From positions 93,001 through 157,000 of the forward strand of contig NZ_JAQQXS010000013.1 of assembly GCF_028595305.1 (NCBI RefSeq): 64,000 bases of DNA, given 5' to 3'. The notes beneath the pieces are model-generated. The model had not been told where the DNA came from and did not search any database. It saw nothing but the letters and a program-made list of their open reading frames with translations. How positions within the stretch are numbered: position 1 is the stretch's first letter; each line of letters begins with the position of its first letter. This stretch comes from Roseateles koreensis. GTDB lineage: Bacteria; Pseudomonadota; Gammaproteobacteria; Burkholderiales; Burkholderiaceae_C. Of the stretch, positions 8,364 to 18,322 are shown piece by piece. Both the position numbers and the translations under genes were made by a program.

Positions 8364-9205
8364 GCACATCAACCCCCTTGCTGCGCCGTGGCGCGTTTGA
8401 TCGCCTCGTGCTGGCCGCGCTGGTGCTGCTGGCCCTGGTCTGGATGCTGCCCCTGCTGTGGGTGCTGGGCCTGTCTTTCAAACCTAACGAGTTTCTTGCC
8501 GGGCACACCGACGTGATCTTCTCCGGGCCTTTCACCCTGGAGAATTACCTCGACATCCTACATACCTCGGCGGTGTTCCGCTGGCTGGGCAACAGCGCGT
8601 GGGTGGCTTTGTGCCAGACCGTGGGCGTGCTGGTGCTGAGTTCGCTGGCGGGTTACGGCTTTGCGCGCACTGAGTTTCCGGGGCGCAAGATCATTTTCGC
8701 CATGGTGATGTTTGGTCTGGCCGTGCCGGCGCAGACCACCTTCATTCCGCTGCACCGCCTGTTTTCTTATTGGAACTTGCAAAACACCTATGCGGGTCTG
8801 ATCCTGCCCGGCCTGGCGGCGCCCTTTGGTGTTTATCTGATGACGCAGTATTTCAAGGCCATTCCGCCTGATCTGGAGGAGGCTGCGATGTTGGACAACG
8901 CGTCGCGGCTCAAGATTTTTTTCCGCGTGGTCCTGCCCCTGACCGTGCCGGCGCAGGTGACCTTGGCGATCTTCACTTTTTTGGGCAGCTGGAACGACTA
9001 CCTCTGGCCGCTGGTGATCGCCACCAAGCCCGAGATGTACACCTTGACGCGCGGCCTGGCCTCCACGCAAACCAATTTTGCGCAGTCTGAAGGGCTGGGG
9101 TTCTTGATGGCACAAGCTGTGTTTGCCGGCTTGCCCATTCTGACGCTTTATCTGTTCTTCCAAAAGTATCTGGTCACGGCGGTGGCCGGGAATGGGCGGC
9201 ATTGA
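8360..9205 (+). CDS. sugar ABC transporter permease (MalG/UgpE-like)
   Basis: Second permease subunit, 281 residues, six predicted membrane helices, with the EAA loop at LEEAAMLDNASRLKIFF that docks on the ATPase. It overlaps the preceding permease by atga. It works with the neighbouring permease, the ATPase and the following solute-binding protein. Confidence 0.92.
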   Translation: MSTSTPLLRRGAFDRLVLAALVLLALVWMLPLLWVLGLSFKPNEFLAGHTDVIFSGPFTLENYLDILHTSAVFRWLGNSAWVALCQTVGVLVLSSLAGYGFARTEFPGRKIIFAMVMFGLAVPAQTTFIPLHRLFSYWNLQNTYAGLILPGLAAPFGVYLMTQYFKAIPPDLEEAAMLDNASRLKIFFRVVLPLTVPAQVTLAIFTFLGSWNDYLWPLVIATKPEMYTLTRGLASTQTNFAQSEGLGFLMAQAVFAGLPILTLYLFFQKYLVTAVAGNGRH

Positions 9206-9216
9206 GCCTCAGCACC

Positions 9217-10554
9217 ATGCGAGCAAATTTCAAGTTATTGCTGATTCTGTTGGGCCTGCTCGGCGCGGGCTTGGCCGGTGCTGCGCGAGCCGCGCCGACC
9301 GAAATCACGCTGATGCGCTTCTTCGGCAGCTGTGAGTCCAAGTACGGGCAGCTGACCGACCCCGCGCAGGCTGTGGGGGAGTGCGGGATCATCACCGCCC
9401 TGGTCAACCAGTTCAACGCCAGCCATAAAGATGAGATCGTCGTGCGCACCCAGATTTCTGAATGGGGCCCGTACTACGACCAACTCACCGCACGCCTGGT
9501 GGCCAAAGACGCGCCCACGATTGCCGTGATGCACGAGTCCGCTCTGGGCGACTATGTGCGGCGCGGCCTGGTGCTGCCACTGGACGAGGGCTTCAGGGAG
9601 TGGGGCGTTGACACGGCCGACTTCACTGACCACGCCCGCCGCGGCGTCATGTTCAAGGGCGAAAGCTATGCCTTGCCCTTCGACACCTGGGCTTGGCTGT
9701 GGCACATCAACACGAATTTGATGAAACAGGCGGGCCTCTTGGGGGCGGATGGCCAGCCGCTGTTGCCGCATTCACCGCAAGAGTTGCTGGCCCAGGCACG
9801 CCAGTTCCGCAAGGCGACCGGCAAGCCCTATTTCGCGTGGGCCGTGGCGAATGAAACGGCGGCAAACAACCGCACCTTCCTGACCCTGGTGGCGCAGCAG
9901 AATGGGCCGTTGTTCAGCGAAGACGGCAAGACCATCAACATGCATCTGCCGCAGGCGAGTGAGGCGCTGTCCCTGATGCAGCAGCTGTACCAAGAGGGGC
10001 TGGTCAAGCCCAATCAAGATTACGCCTCGGCCAACCAGGCTTTCTTGAACGGTGAAGCGGGCGTGATCGTCGTGGGTACCTGGACGATCGACACCTTTTT
10101 GCGTGAATCCAAACAGCCACAGTCCGCTTTGTATAACGGTTATGCAGTGCGGCCGTTCCCGCAGTTGTATGCCCGCAAGGCGGTGTTTGCAGACGGCCAC
10201 TCCTGGGCCATGTTCAAGGCCGGCAGCCCGGACGAAAAGACACGCCAGGCAGGTTTGATCTTCTTGAAGTTCTTGTGGGACCACAGCGCCGCCTGGTCAC
10301 GTACCGGCCATCTGCCGGTGAGCCAGAAGGTGGCGGCCAGTGCGGAGTTTCGTGCGCTGCCTTTCCGCACCGGCCTGAGCGAGATCACCCAGACCGGCGT
10401 GGCCATGCCGGGCAATGTGCCCACGCAGCGCGCCATCGAGTTGTTGATGGGCGAGGACGTGGCCAATCTTCTGATCTCGGGCAAGCCCCTGGCCGAGGTT
10501 CAAAGCAGTGTGGAAAAGCGCGTCAATACCGCGCTCAAGAAGGCGCGGCGCTGA
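9217..10554 (+). CDS. extracellular sugar-binding protein of the CUT1 importer
   Basis: Periplasmic family-1 solute-binding protein of about 445 residues that delivers sugar to the two permeases just upstream. A signal peptide (MRANFKLLLILLGLL...ARAA) is followed by the mature start PTEITL. I chose the ATG at 9217 because it starts the signal peptide cleanly; an in-frame TTG at 9202 overlaps the permease stop. No strong ribosome site is seen, so translation may be coupled. The binding-protein gene comes last in the operon, although such genes often come first. Cargo is inferred to be arabino-oligosaccharide. Confidence 0.88.
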   Translation: MRANFKLLLILLGLLGAGLAGAARAAPTEITLMRFFGSCESKYGQLTDPAQAVGECGIITALVNQFNASHKDEIVVRTQISEWGPYYDQLTARLVAKDAPTIAVMHESALGDYVRRGLVLPLDEGFREWGVDTADFTDHARRGVMFKGESYALPFDTWAWLWHINTNLMKQAGLLGADGQPLLPHSPQELLAQARQFRKATGKPYFAWAVANETAANNRTFLTLVAQQNGPLFSEDGKTINMHLPQASEALSLMQQLYQEGLVKPNQDYASANQAFLNGEAGVIVVGTWTIDTFLRESKQPQSALYNGYAVRPFPQLYARKAVFADGHSWAMFKAGSPDEKTRQAGLIFLKFLWDHSAAWSRTGHLPVSQKVAASAEFRALPFRTGLSEITQTGVAMPGNVPTQRAIELLMGEDVANLLISGKPLAEVQSSVEKRVNTALKKARR

Positions 10555-10615
10555 CGTTCAGCTTTGAAGTTCAGCCATCAAGCGCAGCCCTTTGTCAGTC
10601 ATTTTGGAAGTCATG

Positions 10616-12208
10616 ATGTTTGAAGCGACCCTGACCGTTGATCGTGAATTTGAAATCGCGCCGCTGGACCGGCGCATGTTCGGGATTTTTGTCGAGCACA
10701 TGGGGCGCTGCGTCTACACCGGCATCTACGAGCCCGGCCACCCGACAGCCGATGCCCAGGGCTTTCGAGGCGATGTGGCGGCGCTAACGCGTGAACTCGG
10801 CGCCACCCTGGTGCGCTACCCCGGCGGCAATTTCATGTCGGGCTACAACTGGGAAGATGGCGTCGGCCCGCGTGAGGACCGCCCTGTGCGCCTGGACCTG
10901 GCCTGGTACTCCACCGAAACCAATCAGGTCGGCACCAACGAGTTCATGGCCTGGTGCAAAGACGTGGGCATGGAGCCCATGATGGGCGTCAACCTCGGCA
11001 CGCGCGGCCCGGATGAAGCGCGCCATTTCCTGGAGTACTGCAACCATCCGGGCGGTACGGCCTTGTCGGAGCTGCGCAAGTCGCACGGGGCCGAACAGCC
11101 GCATGCGGCCAAGCTCTGGTGCCTGGGCAATGAGATGGACGGCCCCTGGCAGATCTGCCGCAAGACGCCCGAAGAGTACGGCCGCATGGCACTCGAAGCC
11201 GGCAAGCTGATGAAGATGGTGGACCCAACGATCGAGCTGGCCGCCTGCGGCTCATCCGCGCACGACATGCCGACCTACGGCATCTGGGAGGACCGCGTGC
11301 TGGAGCATTGCTTCGACGTGGTGGACTACATCTCCCTGCACACCTACTTTTCCAAGTACAAGAGCGCGGCGGCGATGAATGCAGGCTCACAAGACCCGGC
11401 GGACCTGATGAGCACGCCGGAGTTCTTCTCGCAGATCGACACCACCGGCCATTTCATCGACGAGATCGTGGCGGTGGCCGACGCGGTGGCGGCACGCCGG
11501 CATTCCAAGAAACGCATCATGTTGAGCTTCGACGAATGGAATGTCTGGTATCGCGCTCGCCATGCTGAACACCTCAAGCCGACCGGATGGCCGCAGGCAC
11601 CGCGCCTGCTTGAAGAGCTCTACAACACCGAAGATGCCTTGCTGATTGGCGGCGTGCTGACAACGCTGATGAACCACGCCGATCGGGTCAAGGTGGCCTG
11701 CATGGCGCAGTTGGTCAATGTGATTGGCCCCATCATGACCGAGCCCGGCGGCCCGGCGTGGCGGCAAACCATTTTCCACCCCTTCGCGCAGGCGGCCCGT
11801 TGGGCGCGCGGCACCGTGCTGCAGCCGGTGCTGCGCTCGCCCGGCTACACCCATGCCAGCCACGGCGAGCTGCCCTATCTGTGCGCCAGCGTGGTGGACG
11901 ACGCCGAAAGCGGCACGACGGCCCTGTTTTTGCTGAACCGCAACCTGACGGACAGCATGGCCCTGACGGTGAATCTGCGCGGGCTCGGCGCCTCGCGTGA
12001 GTTGGTCGAGGCCAGCCAGCTGCACCACCCCGATCTGCAAGCCTGCAACACCCAGAGCGACCCCGACCAGGTTGCCCCCAGCCCATTGGCGAAGAACGCG
12101 ATTGAAATTGAAGGAGAGAGCATGCGCATCACCTTGAAACCGGCGTCCTGGAACGTGATCGTGACCCGATCAAACGACCGACCAGGGCAGAGGTCCAGCG
12201 CCGCATGA
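10616..12208 (+). CDS. cytoplasmic GH51 alpha-L-arabinofuranosidase
   Basis: Retaining arabinofuranosidase that releases L-arabinose from short oligosaccharides. The acid/base Glu173 (GNEMDGPW) and nucleophile Glu307 (FDEWNVWY) are both present on a TIM barrel, followed by the C-terminal beta-sandwich. The 530-residue length is typical. There is no signal peptide, so it should act on imported oligomers, matching the importer encoded just upstream. The start at 10616 has ggaag at 10606-10610; an ATG three bases earlier is possible. Confidence 0.92.
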   Translation: MFEATLTVDREFEIAPLDRRMFGIFVEHMGRCVYTGIYEPGHPTADAQGFRGDVAALTRELGATLVRYPGGNFMSGYNWEDGVGPREDRPVRLDLAWYSTETNQVGTNEFMAWCKDVGMEPMMGVNLGTRGPDEARHFLEYCNHPGGTALSELRKSHGAEQPHAAKLWCLGNEMDGPWQICRKTPEEYGRMALEAGKLMKMVDPTIELAACGSSAHDMPTYGIWEDRVLEHCFDVVDYISLHTYFSKYKSAAAMNAGSQDPADLMSTPEFFSQIDTTGHFIDEIVAVADAVAARRHSKKRIMLSFDEWNVWYRARHAEHLKPTGWPQAPRLLEELYNTEDALLIGGVLTTLMNHADRVKVACMAQLVNVIGPIMTEPGGPAWRQTIFHPFAQAARWARGTVLQPVLRSPGYTHASHGELPYLCASVVDDAESGTTALFLLNRNLTDSMALTVNLRGLGASRELVEASQLHHPDLQACNTQSDPDQVAPSPLAKNAIEIEGESMRITLKPASWNVIVTRSNDRPGQRSSAA

Positions 12209-12217
12209 ACTGAGCCC

Positions 12218-12273
12218 CGGGGCAAATCCGCCCCGTCCGTGCCGCTGAAGTGAAGACCTGTTTGTTCAGGTCT
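12218..12273. other. two consecutive hairpins between GH51 and GH43 genes
   Basis: Two perfect inverted repeats: cggggc/gccccg at 12218-12235 (6-nt loop) and agacctg/caggtct at 12254-12273 (6-nt loop). Neither is followed by a T-run, so they look more like an mRNA processing or stability element than an intrinsic terminator. Confidence 0.5.
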
Positions 12274-12311
12274 GAGCCGCAGCATTGTCCGAAATTTGTA
12301 AACCCATTCGC

Positions 12312-13340
12312 ATGAACGAACCCATGAACACGCAAGTTGCTGCCCCTGCCGCTGGTTCCGCCGCCTGGTGCAATCCGGTGGTGCCGCAGCGCGCTGATCC
12401 GCATCTGTCCCTGCATGATGGACGTTATTGCTTCACCGCCTCGGTGCCCGAGTTCGACGCCATCGAGCTGCGTGTGTCCGCCGATCTGGCTGGCTTGGCG
12501 GAAGCCCCCGCCCATCGCATCTGGACCCGCCACGCACAAGGCCCCATGAGCTGCCATGTGTGGGCGCCGGAGCTGCACCGGGTGGATGGGCGCTGGATCG
12601 TCTACTTTGCCGCGAGCGAGGTGGGCGACATCTGGAAGCTGCGCATGTATGTGCTCGAAAACAGCCATGCCGATCCCTTGCAAGGGGAGTGGGTCGAGCG
12701 CGGCCAGATCGCCACGCCGATGGACACGTTTGCGCTGGACGCCACTCGCTTCGAGCATGGGGGCCGTGCCTACCTGTGCTGGGCGCAGAAGGACCCGGCC
12801 ATCGCCGGCAACACCAATCTCTACCTGGCCGAGTTGGCCAATGCCTGGACGCTGAAGGGCGCGCCGGTGCGCATCAGCCAGCCTGAGCTGCCTTGGGAGT
12901 GCATCGGCTTTCTGGTCAACGAGGGGCCGGCCATGCTGCGTCGGCATGGCCGCGTCATCGTCAGCTACTCCGCCAGTGCCACCGACGCCAACTACTGCAT
13001 GGGCCTGCTGTGGGCCGATGAACACGCTGATCTGCTCGACCCCGCTGTTTGGCACAAATCGCCGACGCCGGTGTTCGTCAGTGGAAATGGCCAGTTTGGC
13101 CCCGGCCATAACAGCTTCACGACCACGCCTGATGGGCAAACCGATTTGCTGGTGTACCACGCCCGCAATTACCGCGAGATTGACGGCGACCCGCTGTTTG
13201 ACCCGAACCGCCATACGCGGATTCAAGCCTTTGCCTGGACGGCAGAGGGATTGCCTGATTTCGGCGCCCCCGTGGCCGATGGCGCCTGCACGGCGCAGAG
13301 CCCCGGGGCCGCTGCCCGATTGAAAGAACCCGCTCTTTGA
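12312..13340 (+). CDS. cytoplasmic GH43 exo-alpha-L-arabinofuranosidase
   Basis: GH43 protein of about 342 residues with no signal peptide. Asp in RADPHLSL is the likely base, and the NEGPAML segment carries the likely acid Glu, a pattern I associate with exo-1,5-alpha-L-arabinofuranosidases (subfamily 26). The propeller strand motif CHVWAPELHRVDGRWIVYF is clear. It would complement the cytoplasmic GH51 by trimming imported arabino-oligosaccharides. The start is uncertain: ATG at 12312, ATG at 12324 and an in-frame TTG at 12285 are all possible, and none has a strong ribosome site. Confidence 0.8.
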   Translation: MNEPMNTQVAAPAAGSAAWCNPVVPQRADPHLSLHDGRYCFTASVPEFDAIELRVSADLAGLAEAPAHRIWTRHAQGPMSCHVWAPELHRVDGRWIVYFAASEVGDIWKLRMYVLENSHADPLQGEWVERGQIATPMDTFALDATRFEHGGRAYLCWAQKDPAIAGNTNLYLAELANAWTLKGAPVRISQPELPWECIGFLVNEGPAMLRRHGRVIVSYSASATDANYCMGLLWADEHADLLDPAVWHKSPTPVFVSGNGQFGPGHNSFTTTPDGQTDLLVYHARNYREIDGDPLFDPNRHTRIQAFAWTAEGLPDFGAPVADGACTAQSPGAAARLKEPAL

Positions 13341-13411
13341 AGTTCCGGCCCGCTGGACGGCGCATCCAGCCACGGCCTCACACCTGGCGCAGAACTAAAC
13401 ATACACCGGAG

Positions 13412-16079
13412 ATGACAGACATGAAAAAAGTGAGTCGACCTTTGCCGATTGTGACGTCGCAGCGCCCGCAGCGCCGCATGGCCGCAGGCCTGCCTGCTGG
13501 CGCCGTGGCGCTCGCGGCCGCCGCCCTCTTCTCCAGCGCCCAGACTTGGGCGCAGCAGGCGGCTCCTGCCCCTGCGCCCGCTGCTGCTGGCGCCGCCACG
13601 CTGGACACCGTGGTGGTCACCGGCGCTCGCCTGGCGGCTGAGAGTGCGCAGAACATCAAGATGAACTCCGACCAGGTGGTGGACTCCATCGTGGCCGAAG
13701 ACATTGGCAAGTTCCCCGACAAGAACGTGGCGGAAATTCTTGGCCGCGTCACCGGTGTGCAGATCCAGCGTGGCAATGGCGAGGCTGGCAGTGTCATCGT
13801 GCGCGGCCTGGGTGGCATCGTGACCTTGCTGAATGGCCGTGAGTTTTTCACCGACTCGGGCCGCAGCCTGTATCTGGCGGACGTGCCTGCCACCATGCTC
13901 AAGCGCCTGGACGTGTTCAAGACCCAAGGGGCTGATCTGCCCGAAGGCGGCACGGCCGGCGTGATCGACGTGCGTACCAACCGCCCCTTTGACTTCAAGG
14001 ACGCGCAGTTGGTCATCAATGGCCGCATGGAAAATCGCGACAAGGCCAAGGCCAACAACCCTGACCTGAGCGGCATGGCCTCCAACCGCTGGAAGACCAA
14101 TCTGGGCGAAGTGGGCGCCTTGGTCGGCCTGTCTTATCAGCGTGGCGTGTATCACGACGAACGCGCCTGGGTGGGTGACCCGGCGACTGAAAACTACAAC
14201 GGCCAGAGCATCGTGGGTTCCTGCTGCATGGGCCGAGTGCTCGACCTGGGCGACCGCAAGCGCATTGCCAGTAACGCCGCGTTGCAGTGGAAGCCGAACG
14301 CCGACATGGAGTTCTTCGCCGAGGCCTTCTACACCACCATCGATCACCGCTATCAGCAGTCATTTTTGGTGGCGGGCCTGCCCTGGGATCAGGCGGGCAC
14401 GGTGGTCACCACCAAGCCAGGTACGAGCAATCTGGACACGATCTACAACACCAGCTACAACGGCTGGGGTTTCACGTCCACCCAGGCCAAGCATGACGAG
14501 GCGACCAACGGCCAATACGCCATCGGCGGCCATTGGGACGTGAATGACCGCCTGCGCCTGAGCACCGAGCTTGCGCACACCAACAGCCATATTGACTGGG
14601 TCAACCGCATTCTCGACACCGGCTACAACCCGACCAACACAATTGGCAAGGTGCAAGACGGCGGCGGCTTCATCGACTATCCCACCATGGACCTCACCAA
14701 TGCGTCCAATTTCCACATCAACGGGGGCGTGGACGTTCGGGGTTATCGTCAGGGCGACTCAAACGACTGGCGAGCCGACGCGGTGTATGACATGGGCACC
14801 GGCAACTTCTTCCAGGAGTTGAGCACCGGCGTTCGCGTGGCCGACCGCCATGCCACGGCGACCAACACCAGCATGCCCTGGACGACGTCCTTCGCTGCTG
14901 TCGGCCAGACGCTGTCGAACTACCCCGGTATTTACTCGGTGTCGCCCGCCACTTGGGGCAACTTCGGTGTCAAGCAGTACGCCTATGCCGACCGTGATTG
15001 GTTGCTGAACAACGGCGACGCCTTCCGCAAGATGCTCACCGGCAGCACGGCGCTGACCCCGTACGACCCGCTGACCCTGTTCGACGATGTCGAGAAGACG
15101 AGCGCGATTTACGGCAAGGCCAAGTTCGGTTTCCACCTGTTCGGCCTGCCCATCAGCGGGGTGGCAGGTGTGCGCGTGGTCCGAACCGAGCAAACTTTGA
15201 AGGGCAACTCCAGCACCGACGGCGTGGTGTCGGCAGTGAATCTGGACACCGCACGCACCGATGTGCTGCCCAGCCTGGCACTGCGGGCGGAGTTCACGCC
15301 CAAGTTGATCGGCCGCCTGATCGCGGGCCAGGCCATCGAGCGTCCGGCCTTTGGCGACTACAACCCCGGGCCTGATCTTGAACTCGCCCGGCGGTGGCGT
15401 CACCTACGGCAGCGGCTCGGCCGGCAATCCGAATCTCAAGCCCACCGAGTCGACCAATCTGGATGTGGCCCTGGAGTGGTATTTTGCTCGCACGGGTTCG
15501 GTGACGGGTACGGTCTTCCAGCACAATTTCAAGAACCGCGAAATCTGGCAGACGCAGACCGAAACGCATGGGGCTTACCAATACTTGGTGAATCGGCCTT
15601 ACAACCTGAACAAGGCTGACTTGCATGGATTCGAGCTGAGCTATCGTCAGTTCTATGACTTCCTGCCCGGCTTCCTTGGCGGCTTTGGTCTGGAGGCGAA
15701 CTTCACCTACATGACCGGCAACCAGACCAGCCCGACCGGTGTGACCACGGCCTTCTTGGGCCAGTCTGAAACGGCCTACAACCTGGTCGGCCTGTACGAG
15801 CGCAACGACATTTATGGCCGCCTGGCCTACAACTGGCGTTCGAGCTTCTTGGCCGAGTCGCCCTACCGCTCGACCGGACGCGATCTGTACGTGGCACCGC
15901 TGGCCACGCTGGACGGATCGCTGGGTTACAACGTCAACAAGAACATGACGGTGTCGATGGACGTGACCAACCTGTTGAACCAGGCTTACCACGACTACTT
16001 CGATAAGAACCCGTCCTTGATCCGCGACGTGCGCTACTACGACCGCACGGTGGGTGTGTCGCTGCGTTGGAAGATGTAA
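13412..16079 (+). pseudogene. TonB-dependent outer-membrane receptor, frameshifted
   Basis: Outer-membrane gated porin, expected to import arabinan fragments. The first part has a signal peptide, TonB box-like DTVVVTG, and a plug domain with IGKFPDKNVAEILGR and GTAGVIDVRTNRP. The reading frame breaks at about 15371: one extra C in ccccgggcctg shifts it, while the barrel continues in the other frame from NPG into LILNSPGGGVTYGSG and on to the last strand ending RWKM at 16079. Deleting one base would restore 888 residues, a normal length. It may be a real frameshift or a sequencing error at a C/G run. The start has cggag just upstream; an ATG at 13421 is also possible. Confidence 0.85.
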
Positions 16080-16221
16080 GCAAGCCGTCGAACCTGAGGG
16101 TTTGACTTTTGGGGCGTGGTGTTCCGCTGGGAACCCATGCCCCCTTTGATTTTTCGTTCGCCGCGTGCTGCTTGGGCACCTGCGGCGACGCACTGCTCGA
16201 AGCCCGACTCAAGGCCGCGCC

Positions 16222-18183
16222 ATGTCAAATCTCATTCGAATCCTGTGGGCCCTGGCCGCCAGCTTTGCGCTGGGGCCCGCCTGGGCTGCCGCGCCCACCA
16301 CCCTGCGCAGCCCTGATCGCCATCTGCAGGTGCAGGTGTGGGTCTCTCCTGAGGGGGAGATTCGCTACACGGTGCAGCGCGATGGCCGCATGGTGTTGCT
16401 GGACTCGCGCCTGGGCCTGCAGCTGGAAGGGGCCGATCTGAGCACAGACATGCGGTTGACTGGCGCCACGGCCCCGCAGCGCCAGTTGACGCAATACCGC
16501 ATGGCCACGGGCAAGCAGTCTCGCATCCGTGCCGAGGCGATGCAGCAGGTGTTGCACTTCATCAACGCGCAGCATCAGCATTTGGACTTGTGGCTGCGCG
16601 TGGCCAATGACGGTGTGGCTTTTCGTTATGGGGTGCCCCCTTTGGTGAGTGGGCAGCCAAACCGCTTCGTGGCGGAGCTGAGCAGCTTTCACTTTGATGC
16701 GCAGGCGAGGGCCTGGCTGCAACCCATGTCGGTGGCCAAGACGGGGTGGATGCGCACCAACCCCTCTTACGAAGAACATTACGCGATGGACACGGCGGTG
16801 GGCAGCCCTTCGCCCTCGGCTGCGGGCTGGGTGTTTCCGGCCTTGTTCAAGTCAGGGGACGACTGGGTGGCGCTGACTGAAGCCGACATGGACGGCAGCT
16901 TTCATGCTTCGCGTCTGCAGCCGCAGTCGCCAGGGGGCGAGTACCGCCTGGGTTTGCCGATGGCGAGCGAGGTGTTCACCGACGGGCGTCTGCTGGCGCA
17001 AAGCCCGCCGGGCCAGGCCTTGCGCACGCCGTGGCGGGTGATTGCCGTGGGCAGTTTGCCGACCCTGGTGGCCTCGACCCTGGGAACAGATCTGGCGGCG
17101 CCGGCCATCGCGTTTGATGCCTCCCGCGTTCAGCCCGGCCATGCCAGCTGGAGCTGGGCTTTGTTAAAGGATGAGGCCACTGTTTTTGAGGTGCAAAAGC
17201 GCTTCATCGACCACGCCGCCGACATGCACTGGAACTACACCTTGGTCGACGCCGACTGGGACCGCAAGATCGGCGATGCGCGCATCCAAGCCTTGGTGGA
17301 CTACGGCGCGTCGAAAGGCGTGGGCCTGCTGCTTTGGTACAACTCGTCCGGCGCCTGGAACGATACCGAGTACTCACCCAAAGGCCAGTTGCTGACGCGC
17401 ACGCAGCGGCGACATGAATTTGCGCGTTTGAATGCGATGGGCGTCAAGGGTGTGAAGATTGATTTCTTCCCCGGTGACGGGCAATCGGCCATTCAGTACT
17501 ACGTCGACATTTTGAATGATGCGGCCGAGTTCGGCCTGTTGGTCAACTTCCACGGGGCCACGCTGCCACGCGGCTGGCAGCGCACCTACCCGAACTTGAT
17601 GAGCATGGAGGCGGTGAAGGGGCTGGAGTACACCACCTTCACCCAGGCCGACCAAGACGCGGTGCCGCGTCACGTGGCCATGTTGCCCTTCACCCGCAAT
17701 TTGTTTGACCCCATGGACTTCACGCCGCTGGTGCTGGCGGATATTCCGGGCATTCGCCGCGCAACGCTCAATGGCTTTGAGTTGGCGGAGAGTGTATTGA
17801 TGCTGTCCGGCATCCAGCACTTTGCCGAAACGCCGGAGGGCATGGCCACGGCGCCGGGCTTTGCCAAGCAGTTTTTGCAGACGCTGCCGCGCCAGTGGGA
17901 TGAGGTGCGTTTATTGGCTGGTGAGCCTGGGCGTTATGTGGCGCTGGCGCGGCGTGCTGGAAGCCGCTGGTTTGTGGCCGGCCTGAATGCGGAAGACACC
18001 GAGATCATCCTGACGCTGGATCTGGACTTTCTGAAAAAGATGCGCGGCAAGATGATCACCGATGAGCCGAGTCGCGGGCCACGTGCGCTTCAGCAATCGG
18101 TGTTGAAGGCCAGCGGCAAGTCAGTGCTCAGGTTGGTGAGCCATGGCGGATTTGTTGCGGTGTTTGAGCCGGTGCGGCCGTGA
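16222..18183 (+). CDS. exported GH97 family glycoside hydrolase
   Basis: A 653-residue GH97 protein with a signal peptide (MSNLIRILWALAASFAL...AWAA), so periplasmic. The family comprises alpha-glucosidases, alpha-galactosidases and beta-L-arabinopyranosidases. The catalytic region GVKIDFFPG contains Asp414, the position of the nucleophile in retaining members, and SMEAVKG contains Glu463, the likely acid/base. This points to the retaining, alpha-galactosidase-like or beta-L-arabinopyranosidase branch and away from SusB. In an arabinan cluster, removal of terminal sugars from arabinogalactan side chains is plausible. Start ATG at 16222 with aagg at 16211-16214. The 142-bp gap before it shows no clear terminator. 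Confidence 0.85.
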   Translation: MSNLIRILWALAASFALGPAWAAAPTTLRSPDRHLQVQVWVSPEGEIRYTVQRDGRMVLLDSRLGLQLEGADLSTDMRLTGATAPQRQLTQYRMATGKQSRIRAEAMQQVLHFINAQHQHLDLWLRVANDGVAFRYGVPPLVSGQPNRFVAELSSFHFDAQARAWLQPMSVAKTGWMRTNPSYEEHYAMDTAVGSPSPSAAGWVFPALFKSGDDWVALTEADMDGSFHASRLQPQSPGGEYRLGLPMASEVFTDGRLLAQSPPGQALRTPWRVIAVGSLPTLVASTLGTDLAAPAIAFDASRVQPGHASWSWALLKDEATVFEVQKRFIDHAADMHWNYTLVDADWDRKIGDARIQALVDYGASKGVGLLLWYNSSGAWNDTEYSPKGQLLTRTQRRHEFARLNAMGVKGVKIDFFPGDGQSAIQYYVDILNDAAEFGLLVNFHGATLPRGWQRTYPNLMSMEAVKGLEYTTFTQADQDAVPRHVAMLPFTRNLFDPMDFTPLVLADIPGIRRATLNGFELAESVLMLSGIQHFAETPEGMATAPGFAKQFLQTLPRQWDEVRLLAGEPGRYVALARRAGSRWFVAGLNAEDTEIILTLDLDFLKKMRGKMITDEPSRGPRALQQSVLKASGKSVLRLVSHGGFVAVFEPVRP

Positions 18184-18245
18184 GCGGGTGGGTGTGTTAC
18201 GGGGGTGCGGTGCGTTGAGTCCTGCCCCATGCAAAAATGGCGTTC

Positions 18246-18304
18246 GCCGTAATGAATGCCGTAATGAATGCTGTAACTACCGCCAGAACGAATCCAGAAC
18301 GAAT
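18246..18304. repeat. two adjacent short tandem duplications
   Basis: GCCGTAATGAAT occurs twice in tandem (18246-18269) followed by a degenerate third start gctgtaa, and CCAGAACGAAT occurs twice (18283-18304). Both lie directly upstream of the FadR/GntR regulator start. The 11-12-bp period is close to one DNA helical turn, so they may be autoregulatory sites or simple slippage products. Confidence 0.8.
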
Positions 18305-18322
18305 TCGGAACCAGAGACTGTC

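Noticed and set aside
16225..16779. minus-strand ORF within the GH97 gene
   Set aside because: Antisense to a well-supported glycosidase; no ribosome site or domain.
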